A DNA stretch of 64,000 nucleotides from Candidatus Skiveiella danica (GTDB lineage: Bacteria > Pseudomonadota > Gammaproteobacteria > Burkholderiales > Burkholderiaceae_C), in the NCBI GenBank assembly GCA_016721925.1, contig JADKHE010000002.1:186001-250000 (forward strand), written 5' to 3'. Numbering within the stretch: the first letter of the stretch is position 1; each line of letters starts with the position of its first letter. The translations under genes were made by a program, and so were the position numbers. Positions 1-9,227 of the stretch are shown piece after piece. Below the pieces are notes generated by a model. It made no database searches. It saw only the letters and a list, made by a program, of their open reading frames with translations, and was not told where the DNA came from.

Positions 1-263
1 GCTCGGCCCCCGCCCACAACGCCACCGAATACGGCACCGCCCACAGCGCCCCGGGCTGCACTGCGCAGACCTCCGGCGCCTGGCGGCGCGTACCGATAGG
101 CCTGTTCCTGGGCGAAAAAGTGACAGTCTTCGGCGTCGCCATACCGGGGGCGATAGCGATCACCGTCGTAGCGCGGCTGCGCATCGGCGGCAGCCGCGCC
201 CAGGGCAAGGGCTATCGCCACGGCACCCCTGGCGCCAGGGCGTAACCAATAACTGCTGTTCAT
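1..263 (-). CDS. Secreted glycine-zipper protein, C-terminus cut by window edge
   Basis: I translated this directly from the minus strand. It begins with ATG at 263 and stays open to the window edge, giving 87 residues without a stop. Residues 1-28 form a signal peptide (hydrophobic AVAIALALGAAAA stretch ending ADA). A short Arg/Tyr/Asp-rich segment follows, with a single Cys in the EDCHFF motif near residue 47. From about residue 72 a Gly/Ala/Val pattern (GAVGGAVFGGVVGGG) begins that is typical of glycine-zipper membrane segments in small envelope proteins. The C-terminal half is missing. A GGAAGG sequence just before the ATG is a possible but closely spaced ribosome binding site. Function is unknown; an envelope role is inferred only from the signal peptide and zipper. 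Confidence 0.7.
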   Translation of the reverse strand, partial: MNSSYWLRPGARGAVAIALALGAAAADAQPRYDGDRYRPRYGDAEDCHFFAQEQAYRYAPPGAGGLRSAARGAVGGAVFGGVVGGGR

Positions 264-386
264 GGCCTTCCCATTCATATCCCGTGCGGTCAACGCCCAG
301 CTGGGCTCACGTGCTGAAAATGTATCCGTGCAACACCCGCAGCGGGCGCCCAGCCTGCCCATTTTGGGTGCCCTTCAAACCGACTT

Positions 387-704
387 TCAGATCGAGCCGG
401 ATTTGCCCAGCGTGCTGTCCAGCAATCGTCCCATCTTCTCTGAAGCGCCCGCTACGGCTTGTTTCAAATTGACTCCGTTGTGTTTCAGGACCATGGGCTG
501 ACGCCCCTCCAGGCGCACTTCCAGCGTGCACTGGATGCTGTCGTCCGTGTCTTTTTTGCCGGCATTTTCATCGCTGAAATGCGCCTGTACCCGCGTGATC
601 TGATCGCCAAAACGCGCCAGGTCGGCTTGAATCTCGCCGCTGGCCCAGCTGGAAAAAGCCTCGTTGCCATCGATGTGCGTGTCGGTCTGAATCAGGATCT
701 GCAT
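387..704 (-). CDS. HPF/RaiA-family ribosome-associated protein
   Basis: This 105-residue protein resembles the short hibernation-promoting factor / sigma-54 modulation family, which binds the 30S decoding region and slows translation in stationary phase or stress. It starts MQILIQTD, contains an ITRVQAHFSDEN strand followed by an acidic turn (KKDTDDSIQC), and has a second strand CTLEVRLEGRQP, as expected for the beta-alpha-beta-beta-beta-alpha fold. The ATG at 704 is chosen because AAGGA lies 6-7 bases upstream; a longer reading frame to 902 lacks such support. It has no rpoN neighbour, unlike the classical hpf locus, so it may be a second, divergent paralogue. Family assignment is fairly secure; the specific role is inferred. 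Confidence 0.75.
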   Translation of the reverse strand: MQILIQTDTHIDGNEAFSSWASGEIQADLARFGDQITRVQAHFSDENAGKKDTDDSIQCTLEVRLEGRQPMVLKHNGVNLKQAVAGASEKMGRLLDSTLGKSGSI

Positions 705-952
705 CGTGTTCCTTGGTGAATTTAAGTTGGTTGAAACTTGCCGTGAGAAGGGGGGAATTGCCCACAAATCTTGTCTGATCCCCTTTGGAGCACGATCCAT
801 CCCCTGTGCAACCACGCTTGACGGGCCGAAGGGTTTTGCGCACCCGACGAATGCACCCGGCACGGCGCACCCATCAGGATCCAGCGCGGGCCGTGCGTGC
901 ATTTCACAGCCTGCGCCCGGTCACCTGCCTTCTCGGCAAGGCACCCAAACGC

Positions 953-1942
953 TCAGTAGGCCGTCCAGCCGCCGTCCGTCGCGTACTGCGCGCCCGTCAG
1001 GTTGGACGCCTCGGGCGACAGTAGGAACAGCATCACGGCCACCTGCTCCCAGACCGTGGCCGGTCGGTGTCCAGGATCGACGTACGCGAGCACCGACTGC
1101 GTCTTGATCAGGCCGATGTTGTCGCCAGGCTCGGCGTGCATGATCTCGCCGACCAGCTGACCCGCGCGCGCCACCATGGGTGTGTCGGTCGCCGCCATGT
1201 TCACCGAGTTCACGCGGATGCCATGCGGCGCGTAGTCGATCGCGGCGTTGGCCGTGAGCCCGTTCACCGCATGCTTGCTGGCCACGTAGGCGGGGTTGCC
1301 GGCCAGGCCTGTGAGGCCGGCGATGGACGCGACGTTGACAATCGCCCCGCCGCGTCGCTGCACCACCATCTGGCGCAGCTCGGCCCGCATGGACTTGAAG
1401 ACGCCGGTGGCATTGGTGGCGAAGACCTTGTCCCAGTACTCGTCCGTGGCGCGGTCGATGGGCGCGAACACCAGGGGTTTCTGGCTGGCGTAGTCGGGGG
1501 CGTCCCCCGAATACCCGCCGTCCATCACCCCGGCGTTGTTGAGGGCCAGGTCCACCCCACCGAATTTCTCCACGGCCAGTTGCACCAGACGGTCGCAGTC
1601 GGCGGTCTCGCTGACGTTGCCCACCAGCCAGGCGATCTTGCCGCCTTCTTTCTCGATCTCGGCCGCGGTCTGCTTGGCCTCATCGGGCAGCCAGTCCATG
1701 CCCACCACGTTGGCGCCTTCGCGCGCCGCGCGCAGCGCCGCGGCCCGGCCCATGCCTCGCGCGAAGCCGGTGATCACGAGCGTCTTTCCCTTGAAACGGC
1801 CCGGCACGAAATACGCCGGATCGAGCGGTGCGATGGGAATGGCGCCGGCAAAGGAGCCGGTGGTGGACGGCAGCGGGGATGCGGCACCGGGCGCGGCGGC
1901 CGCATCGTTTGCGGGCACGGCCCCTGTTGAACGACGATCCAT
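953..1942 (-). CDS. Short-chain dehydrogenase/reductase (SDR) oxidoreductase
   Basis: A 329-residue NAD(P)-dependent oxidoreductase of the classical SDR family. The Rossmann cofactor motif TGFARGMG lies at residues 58-65, the structural NNAG at 135-138, and the catalytic Ser/Tyr/Lys at S206, Y219 and K223 (YVASK). The C-terminus LTGAQYATDGGWTAY is the usual SDR end. A roughly 45-residue Ala/Pro-rich N-terminal extension precedes the fold. The ATG at 1942 is preferred because AAGGAGCT sits 6 bases upstream. The substrate cannot be told from sequence; the insert after NNAGVM (about 143-170) is longer than in minimal SDRs. The gene lies downstream of, and in the same direction as, a wHTH regulator, which may control it. 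Confidence 0.85.
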   Translation of the reverse strand: MDRRSTGAVPANDAAAAPGAASPLPSTTGSFAGAIPIAPLDPAYFVPGRFKGKTLVITGFARGMGRAAALRAAREGANVVGMDWLPDEAKQTAAEIEKEGGKIAWLVGNVSETADCDRLVQLAVEKFGGVDLALNNAGVMDGGYSGDAPDYASQKPLVFAPIDRATDEYWDKVFATNATGVFKSMRAELRQMVVQRRGGAIVNVASIAGLTGLAGNPAYVASKHAVNGLTANAAIDYAPHGIRVNSVNMAATDTPMVARAGQLVGEIMHAEPGDNIGLIKTQSVLAYVDPGHRPATVWEQVAVMLFLLSPEASNLTGAQYATDGGWTAY

Positions 1943-2182
1943 GTAAGAGCTCCTTTTCAGTGGTTGAAGCAAACCGGGGCAAGCGACGCCATGACCGGCT
2001 GCATCCGGGCCGGGATTCACTGCCTTGCAGGATCCGGTTCCGGAGAAAAGACGTGATTCTTCACGGAGTCGACCGACCCGGCAAACACTAGCAGCCCATT
2101 CTGGGTCGGGGCTGCCGGGGCCCTGACTGAGCGGGGTGTCACCGCCGTGCAGGCGCAGCCCTCAGCGTGCGCCCGTGCTTCT

Positions 2183-2668
2183 TCAATCCAGCCGCAACGG
2201 GCCGATGGGAACGGGTCGGTTCGCGAGCAACGCCTCCAGGCTGCGCGCGGTTTTCAGCAGGTTTTCCACCAGCTCCGCCGTCATGTCCTCGTAGTTGTCG
2301 CCGACGTTGGGGGTGATATACAGATAGCCCTGCGCGTCCCGGTAGATGGCCCCTCGCTCGATGAGCGTGACCACCTTGCGCCGCACGGTCTCGCGCGGAA
2401 TGCCGCTGGCGTCGGCGATCGACAGGCTGTTGCACGGTCGCATCGACGCCTGGTGCTGCGCCTGGTCGTACAGCGGATCCTCCACGTTGGTGCGATTGGC
2501 AAGCCATGCCTCGACGTTGCGATGCGCGATTTCCCCCAGCACGATGGCCTGCACCACATCCCCGTCAAACGCGTGATAGATGCGACTGAGCAGGGGCACG
2601 GTGAAGCCGGAGAGCGCCACCGAGATGCGAGCCCGGTTCACCGGGTATCCGACACTGTCCTTGACCAT
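2183..2668 (-). CDS. Winged helix-turn-helix DNA-binding protein
   Basis: A 161-residue protein whose residues about 80-120 form a wHTH: a recognition-helix region (SIADASGIPRETVRRKVVTL) followed by a wing ending GYLYITP. Residues 1-75 are mostly helical and may bind a ligand or dimerise. The ATG at 2668 follows GGAGG with good spacing. It lies 240 bases upstream of the SDR gene on the same strand, so it may regulate that gene or itself. I do not recognise a named family; the helix order is reminiscent of MarR/IclR-like regulators but the N-terminal part is not diagnostic. Confidence 0.7.
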   Translation of the reverse strand: MVKDSVGYPVNRARISVALSGFTVPLLSRIYHAFDGDVVQAIVLGEIAHRNVEAWLANRTNVEDPLYDQAQHQASMRPCNSLSIADASGIPRETVRRKVVTLIERGAIYRDAQGYLYITPNVGDNYEDMTAELVENLLKTARSLEALLANRPVPIGPLRLD

Positions 2669-2820
2669 AAGTCCTCCGTGGTGGCAGCAGAGGATTCTAG
2701 GCAGTCGCCAGGGGCCTGTCGCAAGCTTTCGCATTCTCCCTACGCACCCACTCCACTTCGGGCCACGATTCCTGACAAGCTGAATCCGAACCCGGCGCTG
2801 GCCGCAAGGGCCTTCAGCCG

Positions 2821-4350
2821 TTACTTCGTCGTTGCGCTCAACGAGCCGCCGGCCTGCCGGGGCGGAAACTGCTTGAACGTGGCCATGTGCGCGCCGATGG
2901 CGTCGTACACCTGCCCACCCCAGGCCACGCCCAGCAGCATCGCGAGTTCGTCGGCCTTCTGGCCGTCGTGGCGTTCGAACGGGTCCATGCGAAGGTTGAA
3001 GACCTTGCTCGACGGCTTGAGATAGTCGAAAAATCCGTCACGCACCTGCAGGTGTGACTTCCAGGGGCCGATGCGGATCGCGGTCAGCGCGCTCTCGTTG
3101 TAGTAATAGACGACATTGCGCTTCGAAGGCGCGTTGCCGATCCAGTGCTCAAGGTTGTCCACGCCGTCGATGTGCACCTTGCGCAAGTCGCGCAGCCTGG
3201 CGGCCACGTCGCCCGCGCCGCCGGCCGCCGCCAGCGTGGTGAACAGGTCCTCGTGGGTCTGGATGCCGTTGGACACCTTGCCCGCGGCGATCTTCGCGGG
3301 CCAGCGGATCAGCATCGGCACGCGCACGCCGCCCTCCCAGGTGGTGGCCTTTTCGCTGCGGAACGGCGTGGCGCCGGCGTCGGGCCACCAGGAGACCATC
3401 GGCCCGTTGTCGGTGGTGTAGATCACGAGGGTGTTGTCGGCCACTTTCAGCTCGTCCAGCAGCCGCAGCAGTTCGCCGACATGGCCGTCATGCTCCATCA
3501 TGCCGCTGCCATAGATGTCCAGCGAAGACGAATAAGGTGCCGCCAGAAAGCGCGACGCAGGCTTCAGGTGCGTGTACACGTGCATCCGGCTCGGGTTGTG
3601 CCAGGCAAAGAAAGGCTGCCCGTCCTTGACCGCGCGGCGGATGAAGTCCTGCGTGCGGGCGCCGAATTCCTCGTCCACAGTCTCCATGCGCTTGCGCGTG
3701 AGGGGGCCGGTGTCCTTGCAGCGCTGCTTGCCCATCGGGCCGAAGCGACCGTCGTCGGCCGCATCGGCCACCGCGGTGGCCACGCAGTCGAGCACGCCGC
3801 GCGGCCGGTAGCGCTGGTCGAAGCCTGGCGTCTTCGGCCACTCGGGCAGTTCGGGTTCTTCCTCGGTGTTGAGGTGGTACAGGTTGCCGAAGAACTCGTC
3901 GAAGCCGTGCACCGTCGGCAGGTGGCTGTTGCGGTCGCCCAGATGGTTCTTGCCGAACTGGCCGGTGCGGTATCCCTGCGTCTTCAGGACCTCGGCCAGC
4001 GTGGGGTCGCGCGCATCCAGGCCCACCGGCGAGCCGGGCAGGCCGACGGTGGTCAGGCCGGTGCGGATCGGCAGCTGCCCGGTGAGAAAGGCGGCGCGCC
4101 CAGGCGTGCAGGACGGGTGCGAGTAGTGATCGGTGAACAGCATGCCTTCGCGCGCGATGCGGTCGATGTTGGGCGTGGGCACCATCATCCCGTGGCTGTA
4201 GGCGCCGACGTTGGTCATGCCCACGTCGTCGGGCATGATGACCAGGATGTTGGGCCGCTTCGCCGGCTGCGCAGCGACAGGCCCGGCCAGCACGCCGCCC
4301 ATGATCAGGGCAACGATTCCGGCTTTCAGCCAGTGAAACAGGGTGCGCAT
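2821..4350 (-). CDS. Secreted arylsulfatase-type sulfatase
   Basis: A 509-residue sulfatase of the alkaline-phosphatase superfamily. Residues 1-28 are a signal peptide ending VAAQ, so it acts in the periplasm or outside. The metal-binding DD is at 41-42 (VIMPDD). The C-x-P-x-R signature (CTPGR, Cys81) is the site converted to formylglycine, followed by AAFLTGQLP. A late TTDNGP motif supplies further metal ligands. A sulfatase-modifying enzyme is not in the window. AGGAG precedes the ATG at 4350. An outer-membrane protein gene lies about 80 bases downstream on the same strand, suggesting a two-gene unit for a sulfate ester substrate. The substrate is unknown. Confidence 0.88.
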   Translation of the reverse strand: MRTLFHWLKAGIVALIMGGVLAGPVAAQPAKRPNILVIMPDDVGMTNVGAYSHGMMVPTPNIDRIAREGMLFTDHYSHPSCTPGRAAFLTGQLPIRTGLTTVGLPGSPVGLDARDPTLAEVLKTQGYRTGQFGKNHLGDRNSHLPTVHGFDEFFGNLYHLNTEEEPELPEWPKTPGFDQRYRPRGVLDCVATAVADAADDGRFGPMGKQRCKDTGPLTRKRMETVDEEFGARTQDFIRRAVKDGQPFFAWHNPSRMHVYTHLKPASRFLAAPYSSSLDIYGSGMMEHDGHVGELLRLLDELKVADNTLVIYTTDNGPMVSWWPDAGATPFRSEKATTWEGGVRVPMLIRWPAKIAAGKVSNGIQTHEDLFTTLAAAGGAGDVAARLRDLRKVHIDGVDNLEHWIGNAPSKRNVVYYYNESALTAIRIGPWKSHLQVRDGFFDYLKPSSKVFNLRMDPFERHDGQKADELAMLLGVAWGGQVYDAIGAHMATFKQFPPRQAGGSLSATTK

Positions 4351-4429
4351 GGTTTCTCCTCAAAAAATATGAGCTGCTGCAAGGGTGCGGTCAAAGCAAC
4401 GCCCGTGAAAACGCCGCTGGGGCCGCGCC

Positions 4430-5867
4430 TCAGAAGTTCGCCGTCAGCCCGAGGCCCAGGGTGGTCCAGGGCCGCGTGGGCTGCGTTGCGATCGCCTTCA
4501 CGCCGGCTCCGGGCACGCTGCGCGACACATAGGCGATTGCCACCAGCGCGGGGGAAATCACCCGGGCGTATTGCAGGTAGTACTCGTCGGACAGGTGCGC
4601 CGTCGGCACGCCCACCAGCAGGTCGCCGCCGTCGAAGCGCACGCCCTGGCCGAACTGGACGGCGCTGTTGAGCTGGTCGGCCGAAGCGCGCACGAACTGG
4701 AACTGCAGGATGTCCCGTTGGGAGGCATAGGCGTCCACGATGAAGCGCTGCGCGCGTACGTTGGAATTGATCAGGGCATAGGCCCCATTGGCGCCGAACC
4801 ACCAGTTGTCCAGGCCGTTGCCCCAGTACAGGGGGTCGAAGCGCTCGAAGGTGGCGGTGTCGGGCTTGTCGCCCGAGAAGCGCGCGACATGAAACGAAAA
4901 CCGCGGCGCGAGCCACCAGGTCTGGGCCCAGTAGCTGGCGCCCAGCAGCCAGGCCTGCGCCTTCATCGCATCGCGCTGCCCGCCCACCCGCGTGATCGTA
5001 TTGCGCTGCTGCGCAAACTCCGCGCGCACGCCGAGCGTGGGCGCCGCCGGCAGCAGGCGCACCGCATCGAGCCAGCCGTGCCAGGTCTTCAGGCCCTCGC
5101 GGCCGTTCTCGATGAACGCCAGCGGCGCCAGGTCGCCCGGATACACCGCGCTGGACTTGGGCGCCGTGATCCAGGCCAGCCCGGCCTTGCCCACCTTGGC
5201 GCGCGCCCACTCCAGCGATACGCCTTGCAGCCGCGTATCCGTGTACGCCTGCGGCACCTCGGAGGGCTCCAGCACGAAGGCCTGCCCTGTGAATTCGCCC
5301 TGGCTGAGCCGGCCGATCGCGGTGCGCGCCCATGACTTGCGCGGTGTCGAGGCCCCGGCGCCCCAGTCGTATCCATTGATCGTGCCAGCCGTCAGCAGCA
5401 TGCCAGTGCCGAGCGTGAACAACTGCCGGCCCACCGAGACGTCGTAGCCCAGGCCCTCACCGGTCTTGCCGCGCACGCCGACGAACGCGTTCTCGAGAAG
5501 CACCGCGCCGGCGTTGCGGTAGTCAAAGACGTCGCTGGACAGGGTTTTCGAAAAGCCCACCGACAGACCCCCGTAGGCCTCGCCCCCGCCGCCCAGCGCA
5601 TAGGTGCCGCTGAGCATCGGGTTCAGCCAGAGTTCGCCGAAGCTGCGATCGGGATCAAAGGTCGGGGCGGACGCCGCGGCCAAGTTCCACCACGCCCCCC
5701 GCATCGAATACGACCACGCCTGTGCCTGCAGGTTGCCGCGAAGCGCGAGATCACCCGAACGCCACTCCCACGGTGCCGGGGGCGGGCGCTGGCTGGGCGC
5801 CCGCGCCCAAGGCGGCCAACAGCCAGGCCGCCAGGCACGGGGCGATTCGAGGGTGTGGAAGCTTCAT
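4430..5867 (-). pseudogene. Outer-membrane beta-barrel (porin-like) protein, one frameshift near the signal peptide
   Basis: The open part (5704 to 4430, 424 codons) is rich in alternating hydrophobic/aromatic strands and ends in NF, as outer-membrane barrels do. Its proper N-terminus is in another frame: ATG at 5867 encodes a signal peptide (MKLPHPRIAPCLAAW, then LLAALGAGAQ) that reaches a stop at 5751. Removing one base from the run of five G (C on the coding strand) at 5778-5782 joins the frames into PAPAPWEWRSGDLALRG and yields one 478-residue protein. The gene follows the sulfatase gene on the same strand, so it may be the uptake or export channel for that substrate. The run is too short for convincing phase variation; a sequencing error or recent mutation is more likely. 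Confidence 0.72.
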
Positions 5868-5995
5868 GGTCAGGTTCGGGTTCGGGCTGCATCGGGGACA
5901 ACGTGGCAGCTTAAAGCTGGAACCGTCCGCCAACGGCCGCCGCGCCGCACCGATATGCCCAATCTGGGTTGTCCGACCGTAACCGAAACACTTCT

Positions 5996-6055
5996 TTTTC
6001 AATAGCAATCAATGACCATTTGACGATGGGATAGGGCTGTTTTTATTCATAAATT
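5996..6055 (-). repeat. 60-bp dispersed repeat, copy 1 (intergenic)
   Basis: On the minus strand this shows the family core CCCATCGTC, 15 bases, then GCTAT, with the AT-rich left flank (GAATAAAAACAG) seen in other copies. It lies between the frameshifted mscS gene and the outer-membrane protein gene. Confidence 0.85.
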
Positions 6056-6060
6056 TCCGC

Positions 6061-7759
6061 TCAGGACCCTGGTGTGTCGCCGATCCCGGCTCGAGCGCGC
6101 GCCCGCTCCTCGCGGGGAAACCAGGGGCCCGTCGGCACGGTCACCGGCTGCGCCGGCTGCATCTGAAAATGGGGCGACATGATCTGCACGCCCGCCGCGT
6201 TGAAGGCGTCCTGAATCGCCTCGTGCAGGCTCGACAGCACCTGGGCCCGGCGCCGCGGATCCTCGAACTGCACGATCAGTTCGTACTCCACATAAAAATC
6301 GTTGAGCTTGCGCTGCAGCACAAAAGGCTTCGGATGGGCGCGCACGCCCGGTGCGGCCTGCGCAGCGCCTTGCAGCAAGGCATACACCTGGCGCCAGGGG
6401 GCGTCGTAGCCAATGGTCAGCGTGACACCCACCTCGCAGACGCCCGTGCCCAGGCGCTTGCTGAAGTTGTGCACGTGCCCGGACAGCACGGCATTGTTCG
6501 GCACGGTCAATACATCGCCACGGTGATTCACCAACTTGAGCGACAGGGCTCCCATCTCGATGACAAAGCCTTCCACCTCGCCAATGCGCACGAAATCACC
6601 TACCCGCAAGGCCCGTGAGTAGACCAGCACCACGCCGCTCATCACCTGGGCCGCAACGCCCGCCGAGCCCAGCGTCAGGACAAAGCCGATCAGCACAGAC
6701 AGCACGCGGAACACCTCGCTTTGCGATCCGGGGATGTAGGGATACATCGAAGCAAATGCAACCGTCCAAACCATCGCGGTGGCCAGGCGCCGGGTTGCGC
6801 CCACGGTGTCGGCATGCACCCCGGGGATGGAAAACCGCCCGCGTTCAACGCCGTCGAACACGCTGGAGAGCATCCACGTGACGCCACGTGCCACACTTGC
6901 GATCAGCACGAGAATGACCAGACTGGGCACTGCCTTCCAGAACGACTGCAGGCCGTCCCGCACCACATCGAGAATGAACTGCCCCATGTCTGCGGCCAGG
7001 GGCTGCGTCGCGAGGAACTGATTGAACACCCAACCCAGCCAGACATAGATCAGCCCCCCCACAAAACACAGGGTCAGGGCCATGGTCAGCGGCACCAGCG
7101 CGCTCAGCGCGTAGTCGGACCAATCAATCCCGAAAATCCGGTGCGTCGACGCCTGGTTGGCCACCATCGCCTGCATACGTGCGATCAAAAGCCTCCTGGC
7201 GCGCAGAGTCACCCAGATCGCGAGCAACAGAGCGGCCAGCCCAAGGGCAGACCAGCCGATGCCGATCCAGAACAGTCGTGTTTCGTCGAGGGCGAGGCGG
7301 GCGCGCAGCGCATCCTGCAGCAGCATCCGCGTGCGCTCGGCGAGTTCCTGCAGGGTCAGGCCCGTGTCCGGGTCGATATCGCCGGGAAAGACCGTCAGGA
7401 CCGAATAATCCCCCAGCCGCAAGGTGACGGCCGGCTCGCCATTCCAGGTGAACGGAACCGGATCGACCAACAGCGCCCGTTGCCATCCTCAAGCGCCTGC
7501 AACCGGCCCAGCGCCCGGTCGGCGCGCTGGGCGGAGGCGCGCCACCGATGGTGGCCCGCATCGTATAGACCAGGCGGTTCATGTAGACCAGGTCCGCCGT
7601 CGTCAATTGCGCGTCTTTGGCCCACGCACCTGGAGTGGACAAACCCATCAGACCCACGAATACGACCAGAACCCACCCAAGCAACGACCACCCGGCATGC
7701 CGTCCCGAGGCCCCGGAAGTCCGGAGCCAACCTGTGCGTATGAATTTGCTGTCCTGCAT
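6061..7759 (-). pseudogene. MscS-family mechanosensitive channel, two frameshifts near residue 80
   Basis: The long open part (from about 7470 to 6061) carries several TM helices and an MscS core: a pore helix (TLGSAGVAAQVMSGVVLVYS), then RVGDFVRIGEVEGFV, typical of the beta domain, and VPNNAVLSG. The N-terminus lies in other frames. ATG at 7759 encodes a signal peptide (ending AWAKDAQ) up to RATIGGAPP near 7540. A middle segment, SAQRADRALGRLQALEDGNGR, is in a second frame, and LLVDPVPFTWNGEP resumes in the third at about 7475. Two one-base deletions, near 7525-7545 and 7472-7480, account for both breaks; restored length is about 566 residues. Both could be sequencing errors, since the codons around them are otherwise intact. 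Confidence 0.75.
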
Positions 7760-8008
7760 TGTTTGGCCCTGCATCCATTCGGCCCCGTGAACGGTCTTCA
7801 CCCGATCGCCTGCGGGCAAGCCCGATCCGGTATCCCGCCTGGGGCGTGTGCGCGGTCGCGCATTCTTGACGGACCTCTTCTTCCCCGCAAGCAATTGCCA
7901 CCCCATTTTGGGTAGCAGACATATCGCTTTTACTAGCACACAACAACCAACTGAAGCTGGGGAAAGGCTGATTTCATTCAAATTCTGGCGCCAAGAGTCC
8001 CGCGGACC

Positions 8009-8239
8009 GGCCCGGTGTTGGCCAACTACGGCCTGGACACGCTGCGCTTCGCGAAACCCGTGGCCATCGGCGACAGCATCCAGGTTCGCCTGACCTGCAA
8101 GCGCAAGATCGACCGCAACAAGAAAGACGCCAACGGCAATGGCCAGGGCGTGGTGGCCTGGGACGTGGAAGTGAAGAACCAGCACGGCGAGCTGGTGGCC
8201 AGCTACGACATCCTGACGCTGGTGGCGAAGAAGGGCTGA
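8009..8239 (+). pseudogene. paaZ: 3' remnant of paaZ (MaoC-like hydratase domain)
   Basis: The 76 codons from 8009 read GPVLANYGLDTLRF ... WDVEVKNQHGELVASYDILTLVAKKG. This matches the extreme C-terminus of PaaZ, the bifunctional ring-opening oxepin-CoA hydrolase / aldehyde dehydrogenase of phenylacetate degradation (hot-dog MaoC domain). Similarity begins abruptly at 8009. Upstream I find no further PaaZ sequence, no ribosome binding site and no methionine start. No other paa genes occur in the window. It is therefore a truncated relic left by deletion or rearrangement, and is followed directly by a dispersed repeat copy. Alternatively it is a tiny expressed protein from GTG 8015, which I consider unlikely. 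Confidence 0.75.
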
Positions 8240-8275
8240 AGCTCGGACCCGCCCTGAAACACCCTGGCCAGCAGA

Positions 8276-8352
8276 TTTCTTAGCTATATAAAATATAGCT
8301 AACTATGACCGTTCGACGCTGGGCTGGTGCCATTTTGATTCGAAAATCAAGT
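8276..8352 (-). repeat. 60-bp dispersed repeat, copy 2 (intergenic, with palindromic tail)
   Basis: On the minus strand: left flank TCAAAATGGCACCAG, core CCCAGCGTC-N15-GCTAT. It has an extra AT-rich hairpin, since TAGCTATAT and ATATAGCTA are inverted at 8281-8301. It lies between the paaZ remnant and the next gene. Confidence 0.9.
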
Positions 8353-8363
8353 TTTGAACGCCT

Positions 8364-9029
8364 TCAAGCGGGCAGCAAGAGGTCGGACGCCTTCTCGACC
8401 ATCCTCTTCGCCAGATAGGCCTTCGCACGGACCAGGCCGCGCAGCAGTTCCGCCAGCTTTGCGTCGCTGGATTTGCCTTCGCGCAGGGCGTTGAAACACT
8501 CGCCTTCGCCTTCCATGACCCACAGGCGGGCGTAGTAGAGCGTGTCTTCGGTCAGATGCGCCATGGCGACCATGCCGGTGAGCACTGGGTGGTTGTTCGT
8601 CACGTTGGTGCCGCGCGTCTTGCCGTGTTCCAGTTCCACGGCCAGCGCGTACTGGAACTCCCAGAAGTGGCCCAGGCAGGGCGCGTCGTTGAAAGGGGCC
8701 GAGTCCGCCGGCAGGAAGTCGTTCAGGATGTTCCGGTTGACGGTCTTGAACAGGCCGTTGGGCCGGGCGAGCTCAGTCTTGAGGATCTGAAGGATCTTCT
8801 GCGCCTGTTCGGCGTTCACGACTTTTGGGCCGTAGTCGGGGACGCTGGTCTCGACAATGGCCTCCATGTCCAGACCGGCCCAGCCCTTGAAACCCAGCAG
8901 GGTGCAGAACGCATTCACATCCTTGCGGGTGATGAAGTCGATGGCTTGGCCGTCTCCGGCATCCAGTCGCGTCAGCTCGCTGACGACGTGTTGAAGCGAA
9001 CCGTCAATGTCCTCGTAGTCGAATGCCAT
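8364..9029 (-). CDS. Hypothetical protein, 221 residues
   Basis: I do not recognise this protein. It starts MAFDYEDIDG at 9029, where AAGGA lies about 10 bases upstream; a longer frame to 9185 has an atypical Pro/Arg-rich lead and no ribosome site. It is soluble, with no signal peptide or membrane segment, and mixed alpha-helical. Notable parts are an acidic N-terminus, a central aromatic stretch (CLGHFWEFQYALAVELEHG) and a C-terminal helix ending ASDLLLPA. Codon use is normal for the window, so it is very likely a real gene. Neighbours (a gene remnant and an MscS channel) give no functional hint. Confidence 0.7.
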   Translation of the reverse strand: MAFDYEDIDGSLQHVVSELTRLDAGDGQAIDFITRKDVNAFCTLLGFKGWAGLDMEAIVETSVPDYGPKVVNAEQAQKILQILKTELARPNGLFKTVNRNILNDFLPADSAPFNDAPCLGHFWEFQYALAVELEHGKTRGTNVTNNHPVLTGMVAMAHLTEDTLYYARLWVMEGEGECFNALREGKSSDAKLAELLRGLVRAKAYLAKRMVEKASDLLLPA

Positions 9030-9227
9030 GGCTGGGGTTTCCTTGTTCCGGGTGGGGCGCAGCGTCCGGGCACGGGCATCCGGCGGGGGTGCCGGAAGTG
9101 GCGCATTGATTGTTGAACTGCACGGCAAGACTAGCCGCCATGGGGTGCGGTGTCTGTGCGTTTGCACACCCGTTGCGAGGGCCACTCGCGTTCACGCTGC
9201 AAGGGCGGCGGGATGAACGTTCGCGGC

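Noticed and set aside
5778..5782. Phase variation at the G5 run of the outer-membrane protein gene
   Set aside because: Five bases is too short for frequent slippage; phase-variable tracts are normally eight or more.
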